DNA from: Planctomycetota bacterium
GTDB taxonomy: Bacteria; Planctomycetota; Phycisphaerae; WQYP01
Length of the DNA: 64,000 nt
Reading direction: 5' to 3'
NCBI GenBank assembly: GCA_021831565.1
Contig: JAKBMM010000007.1
Location: forward strand, 1 to 64,000
The notes under the pieces were generated by a model, which did no database searches, had not been told where the DNA came from, and saw only the letters and a program-made list of their open reading frames with translations. Of the stretch, positions 51,716 through 61,887 are shown one piece after another. Made by a program: the position numbers and the translations under genes. Within the stretch, counting starts at the first letter, position 1. Each line of letters starts with the position of its first letter.

Positions 51716-52624
51716 ATGAATAAATGGAAGAGCAATAAACGAGTTTGGCTGTTTGTTACCGGGGTCTTGGTTGCTGGGGGCATAGTTTTCAGCGCGGTAG
51801 CGGTCTATTTGTCTCTGCGGCCGTATTACATCGTCTGGCGAAGCTATCAGGCTTGTCTGCATCTGGCCGATCCTCATCAGACCGGCGACTTTCGGGCGGC
51901 GAAGGGGCTTCTTGCGTTGCAAGTACAACTACCGAAGAAAAAGAACCTCTACCGGCTTGCGGCACGATTTTCATACCTGAAACCGGACCTGCTCCGATTC
52001 CACATCCGGGGTTCTCTGGGAAAAGTGAGCTGTGTCTACCACAAGGATATCTGGTTGTATCCCGCGCAAGGCACGGTATTGCTGTTCCGCCCCGGTCTGC
52101 CCCGGTGGAAGGTCGAAGGCAAAGGTTCACCAGTCGCATCCGTGCGGGTTCCACGGTCTATTTCCGCGCGGGTCTCTGCGTCCGTATCGGCTCCGCTGGG
52201 TATTTGGGTGGATCGGCACAAGTTCAGTATGTTCGTCGCTGTACCGATGCTCCGGCGAGAGGTGAAGGTGAAAATGTACGGCATGGAGTCGGTGGATGGA
52301 GTTGCGTGCTATGTGCTGGAACTGAGACTGCGGCGAAGTCTGCGTGAAAAGTTCAATGGCAGCGTGACGCTGTGGATCGGTCGAAAAGATTACCTGCCAC
52401 GGAAAGTGCAGGTCGCGGACGCAAGTGAACAATGGCGCGCGGTGGCGACGATGAAGCAGCTGGAATTGAATCCCCACCTGCAAGCGTCGGATTTTGTGTT
52501 CGTAACCCCCCCACGAACCCAAACGCAGGATATCCCCATGAAACAATTGAAACGGTTCTTGTGCGCGCTGCCTCGTTTAGTTCGTGAGTTCGGAATAAGT
52601 AACATGATTAAATATGTGTTTTAG
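51716..52624 (+). CDS. Outer-membrane lipoprotein-sorting (LolA/LolB-like) family protein
   Basis: Signal anchor, then repeated beta-strand pattern with VTLWIGRKDYLPRKVQVADASEQWRAVATMKQLELNPHLQASDFVF. Confidence 0.55.
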   Translation: MNKWKSNKRVWLFVTGVLVAGGIVFSAVAVYLSLRPYYIVWRSYQACLHLADPHQTGDFRAAKGLLALQVQLPKKKNLYRLAARFSYLKPDLLRFHIRGSLGKVSCVYHKDIWLYPAQGTVLLFRPGLPRWKVEGKGSPVASVRVPRSISARVSASVSAPLGIWVDRHKFSMFVAVPMLRREVKVKMYGMESVDGVACYVLELRLRRSLREKFNGSVTLWIGRKDYLPRKVQVADASEQWRAVATMKQLELNPHLQASDFVFVTPPRTQTQDIPMKQLKRFLCALPRLVREFGISNMIKYVF

Positions 52625-52708
52625 CATCGGGATAGCTCGGGATGGCCCCCGCGGCCATCCGTAAGAGAAAACTTTGCCTTCCCCATCCAATTTAATCAAT
52701 GGAACGTT

Positions 52709-53638
52709 ATGAAACGCATGCTTATTTTTCTTCTGGCGATGTGCGGCTCGTTGCCGGCGGCGGTAGCAGCCAATCCGTCTGTTTTTACGTACCGGAGAGG
52801 CACATTCGAATCGAGCATGACGTTGCAATCACAAGACGATGCCTACCGAGTGTACGCCGTTCGCTACCCGTCGCCGATGATCACCGCCTTTGCGACTGAC
52901 AACACGGTCTATGGCCTGTTCTATTTGCCAAAGTCAAAAAGTCCGGTGCGCAAACCGGCGGTGATTGTGCTGCATACTCTGGGTGGACCGAATGACGTGA
53001 CGCTGCTGTTGGCGGCGTATCTTGCCCGTCATGGCATCGCGGCGCTGCATCTGGATATGCCCTTTTACGGGCCACGGTCGGATGGCGTGCATCATTTCCT
53101 GAGCACCAACGTGGATCTAACGGTTCAAAATATCAAACAAGCGGTGATGGATATTCGCCGGGGCGCGGGTTGGCTTGCGGATCAGCCCGAAATTAACCCG
53201 GCCCGAATCGGGATCGCCGGCGTGAGCCTGGGGGCCACACTGGCGAGTGTGTCTTTTTGCGTCGATCCGCGCTTTCGAGCGGGCGTGCTCATACTGGCCG
53301 GGGGAAATCTGGCGAAGGGATTGGTTGCGAACGGGTTGATGGCCAGCCGGCGCAGGATGAAAGCGCTTGGCCTCAATTATGCATTTCTCAGCAAGAAACT
53401 GGCGGTGGTTGATCCGCTGACGTACGCGCCGCTGGGAGCGAAGCGGCGCGCCGACTTGCTTATGTTCAATGCCCGCCAGGACGAAATAGTCCTCCCGGCG
53501 TGCGCCAATGCGTTGTGGCGGGCGCTGGGTAAACCGCGCCGCTACTGGCTGTACGGAGGGCATTACTCGACCATGATTTATCTGCCAGATATTCTGGATA
53601 AGACCACGAAGTTTTTTCAGCGAAAATTCTCGCCATGA
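52709..53638 (+). CDS. Secreted alpha/beta hydrolase
   Basis: KPAVIVLHTLGGPNDV, RIGIAGVSLGATLA (GxSxG), LMFNARQDEIV, GGHYSTMI. Confidence 0.82.
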   Translation: MKRMLIFLLAMCGSLPAAVAANPSVFTYRRGTFESSMTLQSQDDAYRVYAVRYPSPMITAFATDNTVYGLFYLPKSKSPVRKPAVIVLHTLGGPNDVTLLLAAYLARHGIAALHLDMPFYGPRSDGVHHFLSTNVDLTVQNIKQAVMDIRRGAGWLADQPEINPARIGIAGVSLGATLASVSFCVDPRFRAGVLILAGGNLAKGLVANGLMASRRRMKALGLNYAFLSKKLAVVDPLTYAPLGAKRRADLLMFNARQDEIVLPACANALWRALGKPRRYWLYGGHYSTMIYLPDILDKTTKFFQRKFSP

Positions 53639-54624
53639 ACCGAGCCACGATTTGTGGATTCCCCCTCTCCCGCCGGCGGCGCGCTGCGCAACAACCAGCC
53701 GGGCTGTAAGCCATAACCGTTGGCGAATGATCTAAAATCCATCATCCTCCGGCCGATCGGTTGCACTTGGAGCAGCTCTACAGTTCCGGATCGACAAGCG
53801 ATGGTTAAATCCGCCTGTATTGTTCCCGGGGGTTGACCGGGCGGGGCGTCGCCATGCGCCCGGCACTTGAGCAGAATAACGGCGGTTCGCGCCTGGCCCA
53901 GGGGCGAAATGAGTTCCGCCAGGCAACCGGGCCAGGGGGATAATCCCCGGATGCGGGCGGAAACCATCTCGGCCGGCTGATTGAAGTCGACCCATGCCAT
54001 TCCCTTGTTGAGTTTGGGCGCACGGGACACCTGCGTGGCATCCTGGATCAAGCCTTTCATACTTCCGGATGGCAAGTGGTCCAGTGCTTTCTCCACGAGA
54101 GCGGCGCCGATCCGGGCGAGACGATCGTGCAATTCACCGGCGGTTTCATCCTCGCCGATGGCGGTCATCTCCTGCAGGAGAATCGCACCGCCATCCATAG
54201 TCGGCGCGATACGAATAACCGATACACCTGTGTTTTTGTGGCCGCAAAGAATGGCCCGGTTCACCGGTGCGGCTCCGCGGAAGGCCGGCAACAACGAGGG
54301 GTGAAGATTGATCCCACCGTGCGGCGCCGTCTCCAGGAGGGAATCGGAAAGTTTCTGTCCGAAGGCGATGGCAATGAGAATATCAGGCTTGATAGCGGCG
54401 ACTTGGGCGACAAATTCCGGATCATTCACATTCGGAGTCTTCCACAGCGGCAAGCCGGCGGCGGCGGCGTATTGCGCCACCGGTGTGGCGGTTAACCGTA
54501 CCCCCCGGCCCGCGGGACGGTCCGGTTGACTGACCACAGCAAGGAGCCGGTGTTGACTCCGGCACAAGACGTCCAGGGTGGCCAGCGCGAAGTCGCCCGA
54601 TCCCAAAAAAACCGCTCGCATCAT
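53617..54624 (-). CDS. fmt: Methionyl-tRNA formyltransferase
   Basis: RAVFLGSGDFALATLDVL; VVSQPDRPAGRG; INLHPSLLPAFRGAAPVNRAI. Confidence 0.95.
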   Translation of the reverse strand: MMRAVFLGSGDFALATLDVLCRSQHRLLAVVSQPDRPAGRGVRLTATPVAQYAAAAGLPLWKTPNVNDPEFVAQVAAIKPDILIAIAFGQKLSDSLLETAPHGGINLHPSLLPAFRGAAPVNRAILCGHKNTGVSVIRIAPTMDGGAILLQEMTAIGEDETAGELHDRLARIGAALVEKALDHLPSGSMKGLIQDATQVSRAPKLNKGMAWVDFNQPAEMVSARIRGLSPWPGCLAELISPLGQARTAVILLKCRAHGDAPPGQPPGTIQADLTIACRSGTVELLQVQPIGRRMMDFRSFANGYGLQPGWLLRSAPPAGEGESTNRGSVHGENFR

Positions 54625-55643
54625 ATTGCCACGGAAGCTTGCCCGGCCTTTTCCTGGAGAATGGGCAGGCGCTCACGGACCTCCGCCGCAATACGGGTAT
54701 TGGGAAACTCATCGACGATCTGCCGGCCGATTCGCAGCGCTTCCGCCCAATTATGATCACTTACATGCAAGGCGAACTGCACGCCAAGCTGCTGGAGTTT
54801 CTTTTTGAACACGTCGCGGGCGATTTCCTTATACCCCTCGGCTTCGCCCGGCGTGAGATATTGATCGAGCTGCTTGAGCAACTCCACGCTGCGATCCACA
54901 TCGTCTTTGGATACCGCATCCTTCCATTGCTTGAGGATATCGCGCTTGTGAGCCTCGCGGGCGGCCTGTATTCGTTCCGGCAGCTTGAGCACTTCCGGAT
55001 GGTCCGGAAACAAGCGCATCAACTGTTCCATTTCGCGCTGCGAATCGGCCCAGTTGAAACGCTCGATCAATCCTTCCAGGTGATCAAGGGCTTCCCTAAT
55101 TTCGCGATTAATGAAGGTCTTCCGCGCCGCTTCGATCATGTCCCGGAACTGCACCGCCTCCTGCCGGTTGCCGAAACGCCTTTCCATTTCCGTCACCAGC
55201 CAGTACGCGGCATCGTAATCATTCTTATCTATATCCTCGCGGATGGCGTGGCGCAGCGCCTCGCGGTCCTTATGCCGGTAGGCGATCTGTTTGGCGGCAT
55301 CGGAAATGGACACGCCCTGGCGGATGGCTTCCAGCAGTTGTCGCAGGGTTTCCATCTCGGTGCGAAATTGCTCCTGGCGCCAGTTTTCCTCTTTCATCTG
55401 CACTTGCCGAATGGCGGTCAGCGGATAAAGAACGCCAGCCAGAGAGCCGATCAACAGGCCGGTGGCGATGATGATAAGGCTCGGTGTGCCAATCCGAAGA
55501 ATCCGCACGAGCGAGAGGTCCGGAACCGGCCCGGAAATTGATAGAACGAGCAAGACCGTCCCGGCGACGATCAGAACAAGTCCCAGAACGCCGATCAGCA
55601 ACACCTGGCGCCGCGCCTGCTTCACTGAGCGATCGAGATTCAT
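54621..55643 (-). CDS. Membrane protein with long cytosolic helical/TPR-like region
   Basis: Two N-terminal TM helices then acidic helical repeats; overlaps the fmt start by 4 bp. Confidence 0.6.
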   Translation of the reverse strand: MNLDRSVKQARRQVLLIGVLGLVLIVAGTVLLVLSISGPVPDLSLVRILRIGTPSLIIIATGLLIGSLAGVLYPLTAIRQVQMKEENWRQEQFRTEMETLRQLLEAIRQGVSISDAAKQIAYRHKDREALRHAIREDIDKNDYDAAYWLVTEMERRFGNRQEAVQFRDMIEAARKTFINREIREALDHLEGLIERFNWADSQREMEQLMRLFPDHPEVLKLPERIQAAREAHKRDILKQWKDAVSKDDVDRSVELLKQLDQYLTPGEAEGYKEIARDVFKKKLQQLGVQFALHVSDHNWAEALRIGRQIVDEFPNTRIAAEVRERLPILQEKAGQASVAI

Positions 55644-56125
55644 GGCCTATTTCCTCCAGTCGCACGGGTCTTGAAAGACCGAACCCCACACGCATTCTTG
55701 CCTTCTTGGCCGGTCGTGCGGCACGAATCCGCCCTTGGGAGCACCCGCGGCCAGACATGTTTCTCCCGCTAAATTTATCGGCATGGCCGATGAGCGTCAA
55801 GGAGAAATCCATGTCGGCTAAATTGCGCGTCCCGCGAATCCACGCGTCCCGCGAATCCATTTGCATTCCCGCAGAACGGAGATATTCTAGGATACAAACG
55901 GCGATGCGCGAAGCGCGAAAGACGGGCATGACGCGGAAAATGGTCAAGGATATTCGTGAGGGCCGAGAAGGCCACCCAGGCGGCGGCTTGTAGTCTCACA
56001 ATGCCCCGGGTCTGTTTGGAAACAGAGTCGCAAGGGAGCTTCGACTGCGGACGTTTGCGACAAAATTTAATATTTCAGGGGTTTTAGTCCGATAGTAGAA
56101 TTTGACGGTCGGGATTTGACGAACC

Positions 56126-56848
56126 ATGGGTAGGACAGCCGGGCCAAAATCTCCAGCGAAGGCAGTACCGGTCGATAGCCGACGGGTGATTATCGTTTTG
56201 GCGTCGTTGGTGGCGGCTCTGGCTTTCATGACGGTGGTTCTTTCACTTCTGGAAGGTCAGCCGGTGACGCTGCCCCCGATGGAGTCATATCTACTTAGCG
56301 CTTCATCCGCTTGGCAGAGCCGAGCCTCCCTGCTCAAAACCAGCGCATCCTTGCGAAAAAACCGGTGGAACTATATCATTATTTACCAATCAGGCGGGAC
56401 AGCGGGCAACGCCGCTGATCTGGCCGTCGGTCGATCGATTGGAGGTAACAGCGCGGTTAAAAACGCGGATGATCCGGCGGCGGGCGTTAATTTCCATTTT
56501 GTCGTGGACAACGCGCACAACGGGCGCGAGCAACCCGCTGGATATATCGAAGTTGGCACGGCGTGGCGGGAGCAGTTTCGTACCGCACCCTATTGCACAT
56601 GGCCTTATTTTCAACATCATATTTATCCGCCATACGCCAACGCCATCGGTATATGTTTTATCGGAAATGTGAATTCCAAACCCTGCACGGCGGCCCAGAC
56701 GCATTCGCTGGTGCGGCTCGTGCGCGCCCTGCAACGCAAGTTCAACATCCCTGTTTCCCGCGTCAGATTCCAGTGGGATATCGCTGGTTCCGTCACAACC
56801 CGGGAAGCGGACTTCAGTAGAGCGTTTTACCAATTGCTTGGTCAATGA
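56126..56848 (+). CDS. Amidase_2/PGRP-fold protein, probably catalytically inactive
   Basis: NRWNYIIIYQSGGTAGNAADL...GVNFHFVVDNAHN...YANAIGICFIGNVNSKPCTAAQTHSLVRLVRALQRKFNIPVSRVRF follows the amidase framework but lacks the zinc ligands. Confidence 0.65.
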   Translation: MGRTAGPKSPAKAVPVDSRRVIIVLASLVAALAFMTVVLSLLEGQPVTLPPMESYLLSASSAWQSRASLLKTSASLRKNRWNYIIIYQSGGTAGNAADLAVGRSIGGNSAVKNADDPAAGVNFHFVVDNAHNGREQPAGYIEVGTAWREQFRTAPYCTWPYFQHHIYPPYANAIGICFIGNVNSKPCTAAQTHSLVRLVRALQRKFNIPVSRVRFQWDIAGSVTTREADFSRAFYQLLGQ

Positions 56849-57012
56849 GTTGCTCGAAGTGTTCCGCCGGCGTCAATGGATGTCGTCTGTTTGCCCCCCT
56901 AACCGTCCCGCCTGAAATGATCCCGGGGGTGTGCGGATGGCTGGGTGACCGCGCCGGCCAGCCAAACTTTTCCGTGAATGCGGAAGAAAAAGCTGTTAAT
57001 GTACGTTAAGAT

Positions 57013-57921
57013 ATGGCAATGGAAACTCTTCCTGAAATTCCGGAATTCGAAGTGCTTTCTTGCCTTGGCTACGGGGCCAGAAGCACCATTTATGCGGTCT
57101 GTGAAACCCGCACCCGGCAGCTCTACGCCCTCAAACGCGTGGTGCGCCACAGTTCGGACGATAATCGTTTCCTGCAGCAGGTGAAGCAGGAATATGCCAT
57201 CAGCAGCCGGTTCGATCACCCTGCTCTTCGCAAAAGCCACCGCCTGATTTACCGCCGGAAGTTCCTGACCATTACGGAACTTCACCTGTTGATGGACATG
57301 TTCGATGGCACCGCCCTGGACGTGGTTCGGCCATCGGATCTGCAGGCCCTGCTCGACGTTTTTTGTCAGGTTTCCCAGGGGCTGGCCATGATGCATCGGA
57401 TGGGATATGTGCACGCGGACATTAAACCAAACAACATACTCATCAACCATGAGAACAAATGCAAAATTATTGATTTTGGCCAAAGCTGTAAAATCGGCAC
57501 CGTCAAGACCCGGATCCAGGGAACCCCGGATTACATCGCTCCCGAGCAGGTTGCGCTCGGTCCGCTCACGCCGGCGACGGACATCTTTAACTTTGGCGCG
57601 AGTCTTTATTGGTGCGTAACCGACCACTATGTTCCGACGGCTATCTCCAAAAAAAAGAACGAGAACGACATCTCCGCCGCCGCTGTCCGCACGCTGGTTC
57701 CGCCGCATGAAATCAATCCCCACTTGCCCATGGCGCTCTCCCAGTTGATTCTGGAGTGCGTGGAGAACCGTCCTTCCCGCCGGCCTCCGAGCATGGATGC
57801 CGTCTATACCCGATTGCAGCTTACTTTGAGCATGAGCGCCGCCGTGCGCTTGAATCCGACGGCGGACCGGAACGGCACGCCCCCGGCGCCCTCGCCGGCC
57901 AGCGCCGATACGGTCACCTGA
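57013..57921 (+). CDS. Serine/threonine protein kinase (HAD instead of HRD catalytic-loop motif)
   Basis: LGYGARSTIYAV, YALKRV, YVHADIKPNNILI, IIDFGQS, GTPDYIAPEQ. Confidence 0.92.
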   Translation: MAMETLPEIPEFEVLSCLGYGARSTIYAVCETRTRQLYALKRVVRHSSDDNRFLQQVKQEYAISSRFDHPALRKSHRLIYRRKFLTITELHLLMDMFDGTALDVVRPSDLQALLDVFCQVSQGLAMMHRMGYVHADIKPNNILINHENKCKIIDFGQSCKIGTVKTRIQGTPDYIAPEQVALGPLTPATDIFNFGASLYWCVTDHYVPTAISKKKNENDISAAAVRTLVPPHEINPHLPMALSQLILECVENRPSRRPPSMDAVYTRLQLTLSMSAAVRLNPTADRNGTPPAPSPASADTVT

Positions 57922-57941
57922 AGGATTCTCAGACGAGCGCT

Positions 57942-58793
57942 ATGTCCGCACAACAAGCCATTGATCTGCTTATGCAAGCCGCCGAGTTGAATCGCGGCGA
58001 CCCCTTGCGCAACGGGCAGTTGCTTCATTTTCCCGCGGTGGGAGAACTCCTGGCAACCGGCGATTTGCACAATCATCGTCGCAACTTTCAACGCATCATG
58101 AATTTCGCCGCTCTGGAGCGATTTTCCCAGCGCCACGTGGTGCTGCACGAACTGATTCATGGCGGTCCTCTTGGCCCGGACGGCGAGGACACCAGCCTGG
58201 AGTTGCTACTCGATGCGCTCGACTGGGCGCTGCAATACCCCGGCCAAGTGCATTTCCTCATGGCCAATCATGATTTGGCGCAGCTCCACGCCTCCGCCAT
58301 TATGAAGGACGGCTACGATCTGACGGAGCGTTTTGAGCGCTGCTTTTCCCTGTGGTACGGCGGTTCCGCCAGCCATGTCGCCGCCGCCTTCCGGCAGTTT
58401 GTATTGAGCATGCCCCTGGCCGGCATCACGGTCAGCGGAGCTTTGTTAAGCCATTCCCTGCCGGGGGTTCGCGATATGGTGGATTTTGACGTGAGTATTC
58501 TGCGGCGCCCTCTGGACAATTCTGATTTTCAGCGCACCGGTTCGGTCTACAAAATGCTCTGGGGACGATCGCAGACCGCAGAACTGCTCGCTTCACTTTC
58601 CAAACAATGGTGGGCCGACATCTATATCTGCGGCCACCAGGAACAGGATCGCGGATATGGCGTGCTGGGAAAGAACCTGCTCGTTCTTGATTCCTCCCAC
58701 AACCATGGAGTTCTGCTGCCGATGGTGCTGGATCGGCAATACACGATCGATGATCTGATCCAGACGCTGATTCCCCTGGCTTCGTTGAAATAA
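57942..58793 (+). CDS. Calcineurin-like metallophosphoesterase
   Basis: LLATGDLHNHRRNF, LHELIHGGP, FLMANHDLAQ, YICGHQEQDRGYG. Confidence 0.75.
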   Translation: MSAQQAIDLLMQAAELNRGDPLRNGQLLHFPAVGELLATGDLHNHRRNFQRIMNFAALERFSQRHVVLHELIHGGPLGPDGEDTSLELLLDALDWALQYPGQVHFLMANHDLAQLHASAIMKDGYDLTERFERCFSLWYGGSASHVAAAFRQFVLSMPLAGITVSGALLSHSLPGVRDMVDFDVSILRRPLDNSDFQRTGSVYKMLWGRSQTAELLASLSKQWWADIYICGHQEQDRGYGVLGKNLLVLDSSHNHGVLLPMVLDRQYTIDDLIQTLIPLASLK

Positions 58794-58810
58794 CAGGGAG
58801 TGAGAGACCT

Positions 58811-59542
58811 TCACGGGCGTGGCGGTACGGAAAGATCCTGAACGGATGTATTGCCCGGCGGGGTGGCGGGTAAAAACTTTCGCAGTGGACAGGTTTCGCA
58901 TCGTGCCGCCGGTTTGCAGTAATGTTTGCCGATCATCACGATCTGGGCGTGGTATTCATTGAAAAGTTGCGTATCGGCGGGCAGATTCCGCGCCATGAAT
59001 CGCTGGAGTTCGTCGTAGGTCGCCTCCGGCCGGCAAAGACGATGGCGTACCAGCACACGGCGCGTGTAGGCGTCGATCACAAAAACCGGCCGATGCAGGG
59101 CATAAAGAAGAATGCTGTCGGCGGTTTCCGGTCCAATGCCGCACACGGCCAGCAATTCCCGCCGCAGGTGGCTGGTGGGCGCGCGATTGAGCCGCTGGTA
59201 AGACGCCTGGTAATGCGTGACAAACCAGTCGATGAGATTCCATAGCCGGCGGGCTTTCACGTTGAAATAACCCGCGGCGCGGATGCGGGGGGCGATACCA
59301 GCGGGCCGGGCGGCATGGAGCCGATGCGCATCAAGCAATTGACTCGCCTGGAGCGAGGCGATGGCCTTTTGAACATTCGACCAGGCGGTGTTCTGGGTAA
59401 GCACCGCTCCGATCATCACTTCCAGCGGCGATTCGCCCGGCCACCAGTGTTGGCCGCCGAAATGGCCGTACATGGCGGAAAAATAGGCCAGCAGAGTGTC
59501 GCGCTTCGTGGAAGCAGAGCGGCTCTGGAGCGAAACGGCCAT
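58811..59542 (-). CDS. Endonuclease III-like HhH-GPD DNA glycosylase with 4Fe-4S cluster
   Basis: LLAVCGIGPETADSILLYALHRPVFVIDAYTRRVLVRHRL; C-terminal CKPAARCETCPL. Confidence 0.88.
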   Translation of the reverse strand: MAVSLQSRSASTKRDTLLAYFSAMYGHFGGQHWWPGESPLEVMIGAVLTQNTAWSNVQKAIASLQASQLLDAHRLHAARPAGIAPRIRAAGYFNVKARRLWNLIDWFVTHYQASYQRLNRAPTSHLRRELLAVCGIGPETADSILLYALHRPVFVIDAYTRRVLVRHRLCRPEATYDELQRFMARNLPADTQLFNEYHAQIVMIGKHYCKPAARCETCPLRKFLPATPPGNTSVQDLSVPPRP

Positions 59543-59654
59543 AAATAACGGCTCATGGCAAGAATAATTTTCCGATAGCTGCCCGGGAATGGCGGCACCT
59601 GCTCCGCACCGCCGGCGAAACCCGGTGAACGGAGGTCGCTCTTACCGGTTACGC

Positions 59655-60026
59655 TTAGCGAATATGGGTGATCGTCAGCGGCCCGGTGAAAATAAGAAGC
59701 ATCAGGAAAGCGACGTTCACCGCCAGCACCAGTACGCTTAGAGCCAGTAGCGGCTTGGTTCGTGGTGCAAGGCCGACCGCTCCGCCGGCGAGATAACAGC
59801 CGCCCAGATGCAGCGCCAGTCCCAATATGGCGATGTGGTCAAAGCTCCCGGGCGCGGCGGAAGGCAGGAAATTCAGACGAATCAAAATATTGCCCGTGAC
59901 GCACCCGACTCCACCGATCAGGGTCAGCAGCCAGAACAAGCCGCGCAGAGGAGAAACGCGCGGCGCCTCCGCGGAGGCGGGAACTATGCTTGCGGGATCA
60001 AACGTGATCATGGCCTGGCTCATAAG
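59655..60026 (-). CDS. Small membrane protein, unknown function
   Basis: Three predicted TM helices; start estimated at MSQAMITFD. Confidence 0.5.
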   Translation of the reverse strand, partial: LMSQAMITFDPASIVPASAEAPRVSPLRGLFWLLTLIGGVGCVTGNILIRLNFLPSAAPGSFDHIAILGLALHLGGCYLAGGAVGLAPRTKPLLALSVLVLAVNVAFLMLLIFTGPLTITHIR

Positions 60027-60209
60027 ATAATCCTTTCGCCGGGCGGTTATGGTAGTGGACGGTCCGCGGTTGGACAAGTGCGTGGGGAGCAAGTGCGTGG
60101 GTAGCAAGCCGGGCCAACGCGGTGTGGCAATTTTTCCGGCTATTGAGAAATATCAGGGAATCTCATATTTCGCACTTTTTTTACCTCCTTAAAATCGACA
60201 ATAGTCGAG

Positions 60210-61028
60210 CTAAGATCGCCGCATGATTCCGCGCAGCACGGCGGCGGCCCGGTGCGCCGCATGGATGGGATCCGGCAAATCGCGGACATCGATGAGAATC
60301 GGCCCGGTGAACTCCTGGTTACGCAGAACCGCCAGAATTTTTTCCGGATGCGCCTGGCCGGTTCCCAATTCGACCGTGCGTATGGAACCGCCGATCCGGA
60401 TCACATCCGCGCACGTCCACAAGCCGATCTTGCCCGCCAGAATCTTCGCCGACTCTTCCACGCCTCCATCGGCCGTAAAAAGACGCAGGGTATCCAGATT
60501 CGCCTGCAAACAAGGAACATTCACCAACGAGAGCAAATCAGCCAAAAGGCGAACCGCCCCACTGGCCAGAACTACCCGCACGCCGGCGCGATCCGCTTCG
60601 CGGGCCAGCGCGTCCACCGCGCCATGGAACGACGCAGCCGGGAGGGCGGGCGAGAGCGGTTCCCCAATATACGCCTCCACAAGCGGCGCCTGGAATTCCC
60701 ACGCCAGGCGGATGGCCGCGGTCACCTCGTCGATGCAGCGATCCATGCCGGCGGAATCAAAAATACCGCTCCCGATGGCCAGCGGGCCGGCGCAGCGGAG
60801 ACATGCCAACTTCAGACCGCGCGACGCGAGCGTATGGCGCAAATGGCGGCGGGCGGTGAGACTCGTGCGCAGAGCGGCAAGAGTCGGATGCCACACGCTC
60901 AGGGCCACGCCGGAAAAGCCGGCCTCCACGGCCACCAGGATGGCCACGCGAAGATCATCGCCAAGCGGATCGAGGGCCAGAACGGCGGGCACAAGAGAAT
61001 TGGGCTTTTCTTCCCCAAATACCGGCAT
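60210..61028 (-). CDS. Sugar phosphate isomerase/epimerase-like TIM-barrel protein
   Basis: AVEAGFSGVALSV..., LVEAYIGEPLSPALP, VPCLQANLDTLRLF; xylose isomerase-like layout; start approximate. Confidence 0.65.
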   Translation of the reverse strand: MPVFGEEKPNSLVPAVLALDPLGDDLRVAILVAVEAGFSGVALSVWHPTLAALRTSLTARRHLRHTLASRGLKLACLRCAGPLAIGSGIFDSAGMDRCIDEVTAAIRLAWEFQAPLVEAYIGEPLSPALPAASFHGAVDALAREADRAGVRVVLASGAVRLLADLLSLVNVPCLQANLDTLRLFTADGGVEESAKILAGKIGLWTCADVIRIGGSIRTVELGTGQAHPEKILAVLRNQEFTGPILIDVRDLPDPIHAAHRAAAVLRGIMRRS

Positions 61029-61116
61029 GGTTCCATCTCCATGCAAATTACCTGTCCCATCCCGCACGCCGGGACGGGTTGTTTGCCGTCGGCAAGCCGG
61101 GCGGCTATGAGAAGAC

Positions 61117-61845
61117 CTATTCCTCGCGTCGAGCTGGGTCCTGCTCCGGGGCGCGCCGCTCGGACCGCCAACGCTGCTGGAACTGAACCAGCAGACTCAC
61201 GCAGGCGACGATCACAATGACCGCGAGTAAAGCGCCGGGGTTTTCGAGCCAGTGTATCCGAATGGATCGCCGCCAGCCCACCGGACCAAGACGCAACAGT
61301 ACGCCCAATCCGCCGGCGACCAGCAGAACCGCCCCTTGCAGCGTGCATAGCACGATTACCCCCGCTCGGAAAAAATAGAGTCCCGCAACCCCCAGCAGCA
61401 CCAGTCCCGCCGCCGCCGGCGCCCACCGCAGATCAGGTGGCTGGTGAAACCACCGCCAGAGCGTCATGCCTGTGGCACAACCGATCAACGCCCCGACAAT
61501 GATCAGTGTGATCTGCATCGCCGGAATCAGAATAAGTCCCAGAATAGTGCCGGCCAAGGCGGCGGCCGCGGCCGCCAGCCATGACCAATGTACGAGATAC
61601 AACCCCACGTACCAACCCAGCGCAGCGCAATTGGCCATCACAATCGCGCGGTAACCGCGACCGGCCGTCAACAAGAAAATCAATCCTATTACCGCCAAGG
61701 TCATATCCCACCAAACGGCCAGGTGCAACAGCGGCTCTGTCACACGGCGCAGTTCAGATATCCAAGGGGCGATACCAGCCGCGTTTGCCATTGCCAGCAT
61801 CCGAGAAAGTTCTCCAAAATAGTTGTTCGAGCCGCCCCCGGCCAA
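61117..61845 (-). CDS. Multi-pass membrane protein, unknown function
   Basis: Successive hydrophobic helices; adjacent paralogue-like membrane gene upstream. Confidence 0.55.
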   Translation of the reverse strand: MAGGGSNNYFGELSRMLAMANAAGIAPWISELRRVTEPLLHLAVWWDMTLAVIGLIFLLTAGRGYRAIVMANCAALGWYVGLYLVHWSWLAAAAAALAGTILGLILIPAMQITLIIVGALIGCATGMTLWRWFHQPPDLRWAPAAAGLVLLGVAGLYFFRAGVIVLCTLQGAVLLVAGGLGVLLRLGPVGWRRSIRIHWLENPGALLAVIVIVACVSLLVQFQQRWRSERRAPEQDPARREE

Positions 61846-61887
61846 TTCCTTCCATGCCGCCAGCCGCCGCCCAAGTGAGACAATTTT

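Noticed and set aside
60077-60110. Two tandem copies of AAGTGCGTGGGNAGC
   Set aside because: Only two short units; probably replication slippage without functional support.
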